A program made the translations under genes and the position numbers. A stretch of 6,640 bases of DNA from Candidatus Njordarchaeota archaeon (GTDB taxonomy: Archaea; Asgardarchaeota; Njordarchaeia; Njordarchaeales; Njordarchaeaceae), in NCBI GenBank assembly GCA_029856615.1, contig JAHKLF010000086.1, positions 1 through 6,640 of the forward strand, written 5' to 3'. Every line of letters starts with the position of its first letter. Within the stretch, counting starts at the first letter, position 1. The notes beneath the pieces are model-generated. The model was not told where the DNA came from and searched no databases. It saw only the letters and a list, made by a program, of their open reading frames with translations. Shown piece after piece: positions 1 to 5,938 of this stretch.

Positions 1-1
1 G

Positions 2-250
2 GTTACAGTGGGTACGGGAGGCGAGGCGAAAGCGCAACCTGTCTCGGTGGGAGTAGGAGTTGCTATAGAGGGAGGAAAAACGGTAACGGTTCCTAGGGGG
101 CGTTCCTCTCTCGTTCTTTATGGAGTACCAGATCCAGAAGAGATTAGGAGGATAATCTTGGAAAATATGTCAGCTAAGGAGGCAGCACCTTACTTACAGA
201 AAGCAGTTGAACTGCTTGAGAAAATGATGGATGAGAAAAAAGATAAGTGA
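2..250 (+). CDS. 3' end of an unrecognised protein gene (5' partial)
   Basis: The frame is open from the left edge of the window, so the GTG at position 8 need not be the start; this is probably the C-terminal 82 residues of a longer protein. The visible part has a Gly/Val-rich, beta-strand-like stretch (VSVGVGVAIEGG, then KTVTVPRG) followed by two predicted amphipathic helices (PDPEEIRRIILENM and PYLQKAVELLEKMMDEKK) and a lysine-rich end. I do not recognise the family. Base composition is unlike the neighbours: the first 120 bases are about 56% G+C by hand count, with many GCG, ACG and GGC codons, whereas the adjoining operon is strongly AT-rich. It converges on the next gene with only 8 bases between the two stop codons. 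It is probably a resident chromosomal gene flanking an AT-rich accessory block (inference). Confidence 0.72.
   Translation, partial: VTVGTGGEAKAQPVSVGVGVAIEGGKTVTVPRGRSSLVLYGVPDPEEIRRIILENMSAKEAAPYLQKAVELLEKMMDEKKDK
236..241 (-). terminator. U-tract terminator candidate for the - strand operon
   Basis: Six A residues on the + strand read as TTTTTT on the - strand, 17 bases after the stop of the helical HTH gene and within a pyrimidine-rich stretch. Archaeal RNA polymerase can terminate on U-runs without a hairpin. The tract lies inside the coding end of the convergent gene. Confidence 0.4.
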
Positions 251-258
251 GAAAGAAG

Positions 259-1083
259 TTAGCTTAGGATATTTAATAATTTTTTCGCCATTTTCTTCAA
301 ATTTGCATAGTATGCTTTTTCTAATTCATTGGGGAATATCTTATTTAAATCAATTATATCGTGTTCCATTACAGTTTTACTTAATATTACATTATCTATG
401 TATTCAGATATTTTGGTATGCGTGCTTATGAATGGTTCTTTGAATACTACTTCGGGATACTCATTTTTCATTCTATTTATTATACCTTTCAGTTTTTTCT
501 CTGTTAATCCAAGTTTTATACATATTTCATTTAATCTGAGATAAGGTTTTCTAGCATTATTAATTAGCGTAACTAAGTATTCATTCATCAAATATAATTC
601 CTCTTTAGATAAATCCTCAAAACCGCATGGCTCTATTATCGATATAAGGTAATTTCTGCTTCCTTCCAAATAAATATGGCTCCCTATCTCAAGTCCTATA
701 TTTAATGTGTCCTTACAACTACTAATTATGCCACCTAAATCTAACGATAATCCGCTTTTAACAGTAGATAATAGATTTATAGCGATACTCATAAAATCTT
801 TAACCGAAATTTTATCGCTTATTGCTACTTTAATTAGCTCGGCAATATAGCTGGTAACTAATGCAAAAGATTTTAGAGCTTTGACATACTCAGCCTGTGA
901 AGAATATAATGTTTTCTGTGGTAAAAATAAATCGATCTCTCTTTCAAACGAAACTAGTGAATTAAATACCTCTGTATTTAATGATATCATAACTTTTCTC
1001 TTCATTTGAGATAGTGCCTTTTTAATTTCACTTCTTTTTTGAAATAGAAATCTTTCTAAGTATTGTCTCACACACGAGCTCAT
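259..1083 (-). CDS. Helical protein with C-terminal helix-turn-helix-like segment, third gene of operon (function unknown)
   Basis: This 274-residue, mostly alpha-helical, basic protein belongs to no family I recognise. The N-terminal 35 residues are Lys/Arg-rich. A long helical middle follows (residues about 40-150) with a moderately hydrophobic patch near 97-135 that is not a convincing membrane segment. A helix-turn-helix or winged-helix-like segment lies at about residues 181-211 (LRLNEICIKLGLTEKKLKGI) and the end is lysine-rich. No signal peptide is seen. An in-frame ATG at 1092 overlaps the SPFH gene's stop as ATGA, but the GGAGG at 1093-1097 abuts it directly. The ATG at 1083 lies 9 bases after the same GGAGG and is the better start. 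The gene is translationally coupled to the SPFH gene, so the product is likely a partner or a regulator of the same assembly (inference). Confidence 0.72.
   Translation of the reverse strand: MSSCVRQYLERFLFQKRSEIKKALSQMKRKVMISLNTEVFNSLVSFEREIDLFLPQKTLYSSQAEYVKALKSFALVTSYIAELIKVAISDKISVKDFMSIAINLLSTVKSGLSLDLGGIISSCKDTLNIGLEIGSHIYLEGSRNYLISIIEPCGFEDLSKEELYLMNEYLVTLINNARKPYLRLNEICIKLGLTEKKLKGIINRMKNEYPEVVFKEPFISTHTKISEYIDNVILSKTVMEHDIIDLNKIFPNELEKAYYANLKKMAKKLLNILS
280..285 (+). terminator. U-tract terminator candidate for the leftmost + strand gene
   Basis: A run of six T residues begins 30 bases after the + strand stop codon, inside the end of the convergent gene. Together with the opposite tract at 236-241 it makes an interleaved pair of convergent terminators. 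Confidence 0.35.
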
Positions 1084-1088
1084 TTTTG

Positions 1089-1694
1089 TCATCCTCCTAT
1101 AGATTCGAATATATCAGTAGGCAGCTTACACATATTAGATAAACCTAGATGCGATACTATAGCAGCAAACCCCGCTAACTTTGTAGTCGATAGAACTTTA
1201 TTTAGTTCTTCATTAAATTTCCTCTTTATTTGATTAATATCGTCGAGAGACGCAGAATTAATTATCGTCAAGAAAGCACTCAAAGCACTTTCTCTGATAA
1301 TTTCTTTTATGTCATTAATTCTTATTTCATGCTCTTCTGCACTTAAATCAAAGTATTCATAAATTATATTCCAATCTATTGGATGTAATCTTATCCGAGC
1401 ATGGAAACCAATATTCTTCCCAGTGGCTTCTTTTGGAACCCCTATCTTGATTTCCCTCGGTACTTTTTTAATCCATATAACCCTAATTGGTTTACCAATT
1501 ATTCTATAGAATCCAGGTTCCATAATCTCTCTTGAAGTTCCATCATAACAAATTACAAATGCCATTTCATCATTATTCACATAAAAAATATCCGGATCTT
1601 TCTTATCAATCTGTTTGCAATAAATTATTGTATCAGGAGCAAATTTTGATGAAACATACTTCTTAGGTGGCGTTTTTTCAATCTTAATACACAT
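1089..1694 (-). CDS. SPFH/band-7-like domain protein, second gene of operon
   Basis: The 201-residue product resembles SPFH (band-7) proteins. After a short N-terminal region comes a strand-rich segment with the characteristic order 'exposed residue, AFVICYDG, a few residues, EPGFYRI' (residues about 42-65). It is followed by KVPREIKIGVP, a 'G..IGFHARIRL' strand pair (about 88-105) and a helical tail with IKEIIRESALSAFLTI and KRKFNEELNKVL. SPFH proteins usually oligomerise at membranes as scaffolds. This one has no N-terminal membrane segment, like the soluble YdjI/virion-core-type members. A TTG at 1721 would extend the frame by nine residues and overlap the upstream gene. The ATG at 1694 is preferred because GGTGAGG (1698-1704) precedes it with 5 bases between GGTGA and the ATG. 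The gene starts 10 bases after the upstream stop and its own stop touches the next gene. The SPFH call rests on motif pattern only. Confidence 0.7.
   Translation of the reverse strand: MCIKIEKTPPKKYVSSKFAPDTIIYCKQIDKKDPDIFYVNNDEMAFVICYDGTSREIMEPGFYRIIGKPIRVIWIKKVPREIKIGVPKEATGKNIGFHARIRLHPIDWNIIYEYFDLSAEEHEIRINDIKEIIRESALSAFLTIINSASLDDINQIKRKFNEELNKVLSTTKLAGFAAIVSHLGLSNMCKLPTDIFESIGG
1093..1097 (-). promoter_or_regulatory. Shine-Dalgarno that decides the start of the helical HTH gene
   Basis: GGAGG on the - strand is 9 bases from the ATG at 1083 but immediately adjacent (0 bases) to the ATG at 1092. The distance favours the downstream start. Confidence 0.5.
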
Positions 1695-1697
1695 TTT

Positions 1698-1704
1698 CCT
1701 CACC
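1698..1704 (-). promoter_or_regulatory. Shine-Dalgarno that decides the start of the SPFH-like gene
   Basis: GGTGAGG on the - strand begins directly after the stop of the upstream propeller gene. Its GGTGA core is 5 bases from the ATG at 1694. The alternative TTG at 1721 has no comparable motif at a suitable distance. Confidence 0.6.
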
Positions 1705-3471
1705 CTAAAAGCGAAAATCAATCGCCATAGTCACACCATTTAAGCCGATAAATAGCTCTTCAGCATCATCCCTATCAACGTCGCTTGCGATGCTTATATT
1801 TTTAGAAAATCCTATATTCCATGATGAGTCGTACTTCGCCCTTTCAAGTTTAGGAATTTCATGTAATCCCATGGGGATCTCAGCAACTTTAGACAAAGCT
1901 TTTACACCTAGAATTTCATTTATTGTATACAACTCAGCAAATATTCCATCAATCTTTCCATTTATTAAAACAAGATAACTCTTATTTCCTATGGTTACCG
2001 AGCTAATTGATACCGGACTTTCATCAGTTAATTTTATCACACTGTAGCTTTCATCTTCGTATCCTAAATGAAACACGCCATCATGAGTAGAAAAGAATAC
2101 ATCTTCACTTCCATTACTTAAGCGAGCTTTACAGAACATAATCGATTCAGGATAACTTATTTTCTCTGATATTCTCTCAAATTTCATGTCAAAACCATCG
2201 ACAATAATTAGATCTCCAGACTTATTCACAACTATAATTTCTTCATGTCCGTCTCCATTGACATCTGCGGCTATCCCATCATATATTTGTCCGGTCATAA
2301 TTTTACCTTCTTCCACTAAGTAATCCTCAATAAATCTATAAAATCCAACCCCCGGGGGTCGATGAGCCAGAGATACTATTTCCTTCTTACCATCACCGTC
2401 ATAATCAGCAACAATAAAGCCGTATGAAGAAATAATATTAGTCGTTTCATTTTTTGTTTTTATTGTGATTTGATTATTGTTGGGTGATAATATCTTTGCA
2501 TCAAGCCAAGATGATTCAGGCCATACGGCCAAAAGATAGTCATGGTCATCAAATTTTCCTAATAGGGGATTAACAATACCTTCCCTAACAAAGCGTGGCC
2601 ATATCACACCTCCCTTAGTTAGAAGTAAGCTAGGTAATCTCAATCCTCCGAGTTCCCTACTTGGAACATAGATAATCTCTTTAATGTTATCTTTATCCAC
2701 ATCATATGCTCCCAAATAAAACGCTCCAAATGGAATATATTCAGCGATCGAATATCTTGGTATAGCGCCAGGTTTAACAGGTTCGCTAGGAGGATACATG
2801 ATTGATGTGAGAGCTCTGGAATACCACTTTATAGCTTCCTCGAATCTCCTCCCTCTATATAAAAAATCAGCAACATGTCTCATTGCGCTAGGAACCTGGA
2901 ATTGACCTATGATCTCGGGTGGAATCCCCAAATTAGGTATTAAATTCCACATCTTCTCAGATTTTTCAGCTATTGTGACCAAATTTGTCGTATTTGGGGA
3001 TCTCACAAGCTCCATCTGATTTCGAGGCATGGATCTAAACTGTTCAAGGATCGTCATTATTAGCCCGTTCACATCATCCTCTATTTGCAATAATCTAGAT
3101 CTCAGATTTTCCCTAGCTTCAGACCATAATTTCTCAATTTGATTTAATAGTAAGGATCTTCCCATTTCCTCAGTCTCTCTAATAACTCTGATAACTTGAT
3201 CCTTTATTTGCGGGGCTAATCTATTTAGCTCATCAATGATTTCTCTTACTTCCTCAATAGGATAAATTTGCTCTAATGATTTCTCTAGTTTCCGAATGAT
3301 TCTCTCCAATAAAATCCTAGGAGCGGTAGAACCACAATATTCACATTTATCAGCATCGGGAGAAATTAAGGCTCCACAATGAGGGCAACATACGGCAGAG
3401 TAATATGCTACTAATTGTTTCCTTAGATCATCAATCAGCTTCAATGTTTTGCTACTCAAACTGCTCGCCAT
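1705..3471 (-). CDS. Cytosolic zinc-ribbon / coiled-coil / FG-GAP (VCBS-type) beta-propeller protein, first gene of operon
   Basis: The 588-residue protein has a multi-part layout. A zinc ribbon lies near the N terminus (CPHCG at residues 29-33, CEYCG at 43-47). A long charged helical or coiled-coil region follows (about 53-150), then a TPR-like helical pair (about 200-222, FLYRGRRFEEAIKWYSRAL). The C-terminal half is a beta-propeller-like domain with at least four FG-GAP/VCBS-type calcium loops: DVDKDNIKEI (about 257), DYDGDGKKEI (356), DVNGDGHEEI (403) and DVDRDDAEEL (564). The first and last loops are degenerate. No signal peptide or membrane segment is present. Such propellers are usually secreted or on the cell surface, so a cytosolic copy behind a zinc ribbon is unusual. 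A TTG at 3474 precedes the ATG at 3471; ATG is preferred, and neither has an obvious Shine-Dalgarno. It heads the operon with the SPFH-like gene, and a scaffold or sensor role is inference. Confidence 0.82.
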   Translation of the reverse strand: MASSLSSKTLKLIDDLRKQLVAYYSAVCCPHCGALISPDADKCEYCGSTAPRILLERIIRKLEKSLEQIYPIEEVREIIDELNRLAPQIKDQVIRVIRETEEMGRSLLLNQIEKLWSEARENLRSRLLQIEDDVNGLIMTILEQFRSMPRNQMELVRSPNTTNLVTIAEKSEKMWNLIPNLGIPPEIIGQFQVPSAMRHVADFLYRGRRFEEAIKWYSRALTSIMYPPSEPVKPGAIPRYSIAEYIPFGAFYLGAYDVDKDNIKEIIYVPSRELGGLRLPSLLLTKGGVIWPRFVREGIVNPLLGKFDDHDYLLAVWPESSWLDAKILSPNNNQITIKTKNETTNIISSYGFIVADYDGDGKKEIVSLAHRPPGVGFYRFIEDYLVEEGKIMTGQIYDGIAADVNGDGHEEIIVVNKSGDLIIVDGFDMKFERISEKISYPESIMFCKARLSNGSEDVFFSTHDGVFHLGYEDESYSVIKLTDESPVSISSVTIGNKSYLVLINGKIDGIFAELYTINEILGVKALSKVAEIPMGLHEIPKLERAKYDSSWNIGFSKNISIASDVDRDDAEELFIGLNGVTMAIDFRF

Positions 3472-3520
3472 CAATATAATTCATTAACTAAATGTCAAAA
3501 TTATGATATGAAAAATTTGA

Positions 3521-3530
3521 ATTTAAAAAT
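3521..3530 (-). promoter_or_regulatory. TATA-like box for the three-gene operon (tentative)
   Basis: On the - strand ATTTTTAAAT lies in a T-rich stretch. A start of transcription about 25 bases downstream would give a leader of roughly 28 bases before the ATG at 3471. Other AT-rich stretches nearby could serve instead. Confidence 0.3.
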
Positions 3531-3547
3531 GTAAACGTCAACTTCGC

Positions 3548-3581
3548 CTAAAATAGCATTATGCAAGCAGCATTATTTTAG
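3548..3581. promoter_or_regulatory. 34-bp dyad in the divergent intergenic region, possible operator
   Basis: Perfect 8-base inverted arms CTAAAATA (3548-3555) and TATTTTAG (3574-3581) flank an 18-base centre. A 7-base direct repeat, GCATTAT, occurs at 3556-3562 and 3570-3576, and the first copy is part of a small palindrome GCATTATGC. The element sits upstream of the likely operon promoter, between two divergently oriented genes. It could bind a regulator of either side. A chance occurrence in AT-rich DNA is possible. Confidence 0.4.
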
Positions 3582-3673
3582 TTAAAGAGAGGATATTATG
3601 TAATGAATCAAGCAATCTGGATCATTATTAGATAATTAATAACTATTTTTTATCCATTAAATGCTTTTAGTTG

Positions 3674-3684
3674 CAAATTTATAA
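3674..3684 (+). promoter_or_regulatory. TATA-like box upstream of the ATPase remnant
   Basis: CAAATTTATAA fits an archaeal BRE/TATA arrangement. Transcription starting about 25 bases downstream, near 3705, would leave a leader of about 45 bases carrying the GGGGAG ribosome-binding site at 3742-3747, 4 bases before the ATG at 3752. Confidence 0.4.
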
Positions 3685-3751
3685 TTCAAAAACATTTAAT
3701 AGTTTTGAGTATTATGATACGAAAATAGTAGCTAACATAGTGGGGAGATCT

Positions 3752-4072
3752 ATGAAGTATTGTGATCTTATCAAGAGTGCGAATGAGCTTATAGGAGATG
3801 AAGGACTTTGGCGCTTACCATCATACGTCATAGACGAATACGTTCTTGATCAATCGCGAGCTGAAGCTTTAGATGCCGCAATTAATACAATTATGTCGGG
3901 AAATGATGTTCTCATTATAGGCTCTCCAGGTACTGGAAAAACGGCATTCATGTTAATTCTCCTTAAGGAATTAATTGGGAAAGGTTACCAAGTCGGGGTA
4001 ATTAGGATGGCGTTCCATCGATTGGTCGTGAACATGAACATGCATAATGTTTTTCACCACCATTATTATTGA
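3752..4072 (+). pseudogene. Truncated P-loop (AAA-type) ATPase remnant
   Basis: The open frame encodes 106 residues. An N-terminal helical lead-in contains WRLPSYVIDEYVLDQSRAEA (about 20-39). A clear Walker A motif, GSPGTGKT (residues 57-64), is followed by the expected helix and strand (LLKELIGKGYQVGVI). After residue 84 the sequence stops looking like an ATPase, ends in a His/Asn/Tyr-rich tail and terminates. No Walker B, sensor or arginine-finger region is present, so the product cannot be a complete ATPase. From 4006 another forward frame reads DGVPSIGREHEHA before a stop, which may be the original continuation after a frameshift. A TTG at 3671 would extend the N terminus, but the ATG at 3752 has a GGGGAG motif. 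It is probably a decayed gene, less likely a short expressed P-loop protein. Confidence 0.68.
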
Positions 4073-4118
4073 AATATAGAAATGAGTATTATTAGGATTA
4101 GTAAGTGATATGAATTAT

Positions 4119-4123
4119 AGGTG
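4119..4123 (+). promoter_or_regulatory. Shine-Dalgarno supporting a TTG start
   Basis: AGGTG lies 6 bases before the TTG at 4130. There is an in-frame stop at 4124-4126 and no nearby in-frame ATG or GTG, so this motif identifies the unusual TTG as the likely start codon. Confidence 0.55.
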
Positions 4124-4129
4124 TAGCAA

Positions 4130-4828
4130 TTGAGGCCAGTTCGTCTTATTCAGAAACCATTAAGTGAACTCGTAAAAGTCATTTTTGTACAACATCCAAT
4201 AGACATAGGAAGATTTACAGTAAGACTACTTGGCGAGATCATACCAGAAATAAAGGATGAATTAGAGTTAGATTTCGATAGAATTCGGGTTTATCCGGGT
4301 CCACAGCCTAGGGGTAGTGGCGATATAGAATTGTATAAGGGGGATCAACTGATCGGGCGTATTAGTGTTAAAACAGCAGTTAGTGGGGATTTAAAAATAG
4401 CTTTTCGTAAGATTTGGAGGGACCTTGAGAGAGGAAAAGATGGAATAATACTCTACTTTGCCACTGGGAAGAGAAAGGAAACAACCGAAGAGGAATTAAA
4501 ACTCATTATAATATATCTTCCAAGTGGTGTTATCTCTTATAATAAATCTCAGGTATACTACGAGATATTAGATAAAATAGATGAAAAAACCAGAAGAGAG
4601 GGGTACGAAAAGTTAATACCACTAGCGGTTAACGAAGCAATGATGTTTGAGTCACTAAGAAGAACGCTCATTATGGAGGAAATAGTAAAGAAAGCCAGCG
4701 AGAAAGCTGAGAAAGCCTACGAGGAAGCTAAGAAGGCAAGTGAAAAGGCTGGGAAAGCCTATAAAGAAGCTAAAAATATTAGGAAACTTCTGGAGGAAAT
4801 AAAGGAGTTACTATCTCACGGGAGATAA
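4130..4828 (+). CDS. Possible PD-(D/E)XK-like protein with C-terminal coiled coil (function unknown)
   Basis: The 232-residue protein appears intact. Residues about 25-130 have an alternating helix/strand layout compatible with a restriction-endonuclease-like fold: an acidic helix (GEIIPEIKDELE, 35-46), then GSGDIELYKG (62-71), then GRISVKTA (76-83), then helix and strand (DGIILYF). D65 and the S79-x-K81 tripeptide occupy the positions of the D and (E/Q)xK catalytic residues, but Ser replaces the acidic residue, so the site would be atypical or inactive. Residues 187-214 are two tandem copies of KKASEKAxKAYxEA, followed by a basic/leucine-rich helix (LLEEIKELL), giving a coiled coil. No membrane segment is seen. 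It starts 57 bases after the ATPase remnant on the same strand. Many archaeal ATPases are paired with nuclease-like proteins, so it may once have been that ATPase's partner (inference). Confidence 0.6.
   Translation: MRPVRLIQKPLSELVKVIFVQHPIDIGRFTVRLLGEIIPEIKDELELDFDRIRVYPGPQPRGSGDIELYKGDQLIGRISVKTAVSGDLKIAFRKIWRDLERGKDGIILYFATGKRKETTEEELKLIIIYLPSGVISYNKSQVYYEILDKIDEKTRREGYEKLIPLAVNEAMMFESLRRTLIMEEIVKKASEKAEKAYEEAKKASEKAGKAYKEAKNIRKLLEEIKELLSHGR
4688..4771 (+). repeat. Tandem 42-bp in-frame duplication encoding a 14-residue coiled-coil repeat
   Basis: Two adjacent 42-base units encode KKASEKAEKAYEEA and KKASEKAGKAYKEA. They differ at two residues and at several silent positions (for example AAGAAAGCC against AAGAAGGCA), so the duplication is not recent. 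The unit equals two heptads, which preserves coiled-coil register. Confidence 0.8.
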
Positions 4829-5089
4829 CATTAGTCTTATCCTTATTGATATTAATTAAGGTATATGTCTTGTGTTTGCTTTAAGAAATATTCATTGGGT
4901 CTCTTCTAAACCTATCGAGACAAATTGGTGGTTTCGTAAGTTATTTTTAGAACACTATTATAATGAGTAAGCAAAAGGATAAAACATCTCATTAGTCCTC
5001 AATGCACATGTTCTAATTTTTGTTTTCATTGTCTTTACTTAATTTAAAGCAAGAGGAAAAGAAGAATGTTTAAAAGAAGCTAAACAAGA
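4829..5089. other. Gene-free stretch with T-rich tracts and one short tryptophan-rich frame
   Basis: No complete gene was found on either strand. Immediately after the stop at 4828 the + strand is T-rich (about 4832-4849), compatible with an archaeal terminator for the preceding gene. On the - strand just below 5090 there is a pyrimidine-rich tract (about 5048-5080 read as its complement) that could end transcription of the decayed membrane-protein gene. On the + strand positions 4860-4970 form a 36-codon open frame containing IHWVSSKPIETNWWFRK. Its unusual residue content could mean a gene remnant, but it is too short to call. Confidence 0.4.
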
Positions 5090-5698
5090 TTAAAAATCGT
5101 ATCTTAATCCTTTCGAGGCGATTTCTATTTCGCGTCTACTTATAGAGCGCTTGCGCGAATATCTCTCAGATAGATCTTCTGTGATGGAATCTATCATTAA
5201 TTCAATACTAGGGTTAATCTGAGTTAAGCTAATAAGGGCTAATATTTCGCGATGAACTATGCGCTGTCCCAGCTTTATTTTCTTGTCTATTATTCTATAA
5301 AATTTTTCTATAGAGGAGGAAATAGAAAGAGCATCATTATGGTTAAAGCAACTATATGAATAAGCGATAGATTTATTTGAAATTAATATACTTTAACCAC
5401 TTACCCTATATATGGGACACAAATCCAGTGTTCTCTTATGGAATATATTCCCGGCTAATTAAGGAAGTACACGAAGACGCTTATTGACGCGATTAAGTAT
5501 CCAATCGTTATAGCTAGTAACCATCCAGGATCATTTTTCTCATCCAGTATTTTTAGACTTCGTGAGGCTAAAAACAATATCACAATTATCAAGTGATTCC
5601 TCAAATCACTCATAGAAACGCAAAAGAGCTCCAATACTATTTCAAAAAGGTGATAATATGATAAAGGATAATTTGGGAATCAAGCGAAAAAGCTTCAT
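5090..5698 (-). pseudogene. Broken gene for a membrane protein of about 190-200 residues (unknown family)
   Basis: Three coding-like pieces lie in order on the - strand. Piece 1 (5698-5642) starts with ATG and reads MKLFRLIPKLSFIILSPF before a stop. Piece 2 (about 5650-5455) continues in another frame with FEIVLELFCVSMSDLRN, LIIVILFLASRSLKIL, a DEKNDPG turn and WLLAITIGYLIASISVFVYF, which looks like two membrane segments. Piece 3 (5458-5090) reads LAGNIFHKRTLDLCPIYRVSG, one stop (5393-5395), then 100 open codons without a start, including KFYRIIDKKIKLGQRIV, REILALISLTQINPSIELMI and RREIEIASKGLRYDF. One indel in the T5 run near 5646 joins pieces 1 and 2; a second near 5457 and a stop repair would join the rest. 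The layout is an N-terminal membrane anchor plus a basic soluble C-terminal domain. Piece 2 alone could be a 52-residue membrane protein from the ATG at 5613. Confidence 0.5.
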
Positions 5699-5729
5699 GA
5701 AAAAACTATATGTCATTTTTTTCTGTACC

Positions 5730-5738
5730 TTTAAATAG
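5730..5738 (-). promoter_or_regulatory. TATA box for the broken membrane-protein gene
   Basis: CTATTTAAA on the - strand is a good archaeal TATA box. Transcription starting about 25 bases downstream, near 5708, would give a leader of about 10 bases before the ATG at 5698, typical of short-leader archaeal genes. This supports 5698 as the original start of the pseudogene. Confidence 0.42.
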
Positions 5739-5938
5739 AATAATGATTCTGGGATCTATTTATGAAATCAGGTTATAGAGAAAATGAAATGTAGAAAAAA
5801 TGCATTATAAATAGCTGTTCGGAAGATATTTTTGTATGTGAATCAGTATACATCTAATGGTATGAGTATGATTATTAATAAGACTGTTCGGGTGATTCTC
5901 CTTATAGGATTTATGTTAACTAATCTCATTATATCCAC

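Noticed and set aside
8..250. A complete 80-residue protein starting at the GTG at position 8.
   Set aside because: The frame is open to the window edge and no ribosome-binding site can be seen, so a truncated larger protein is more likely.
3596..3635. Tiny + strand frames (for example MNQAIWIIIR) in the divergent intergenic region.
   Set aside because: About ten codons, no supporting ribosome-binding site, and AT-rich sequence produces such frames readily.
4880..4921. Short inverted repeat GTCTC...GAGAC near 4900.
   Set aside because: Five-base arms around a 14-base loop are expected by chance in a window of this size.
5181..5222. GTGATGG and CTGA resembling C and D boxes of an archaeal C/D guide RNA.
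   Set aside because: The C box is imperfect, internal D'/C' boxes are not evident, and the stretch is explained by coding sequence on the - strand.
5592..5610. Inverted repeat AGTGATT / AATCACT with a 5-base loop.
   Set aside because: It lies inside the coding-like piece of the broken membrane-protein gene (MSDLRNHL codons) and is short, so it is not convincing as a terminator or operator.
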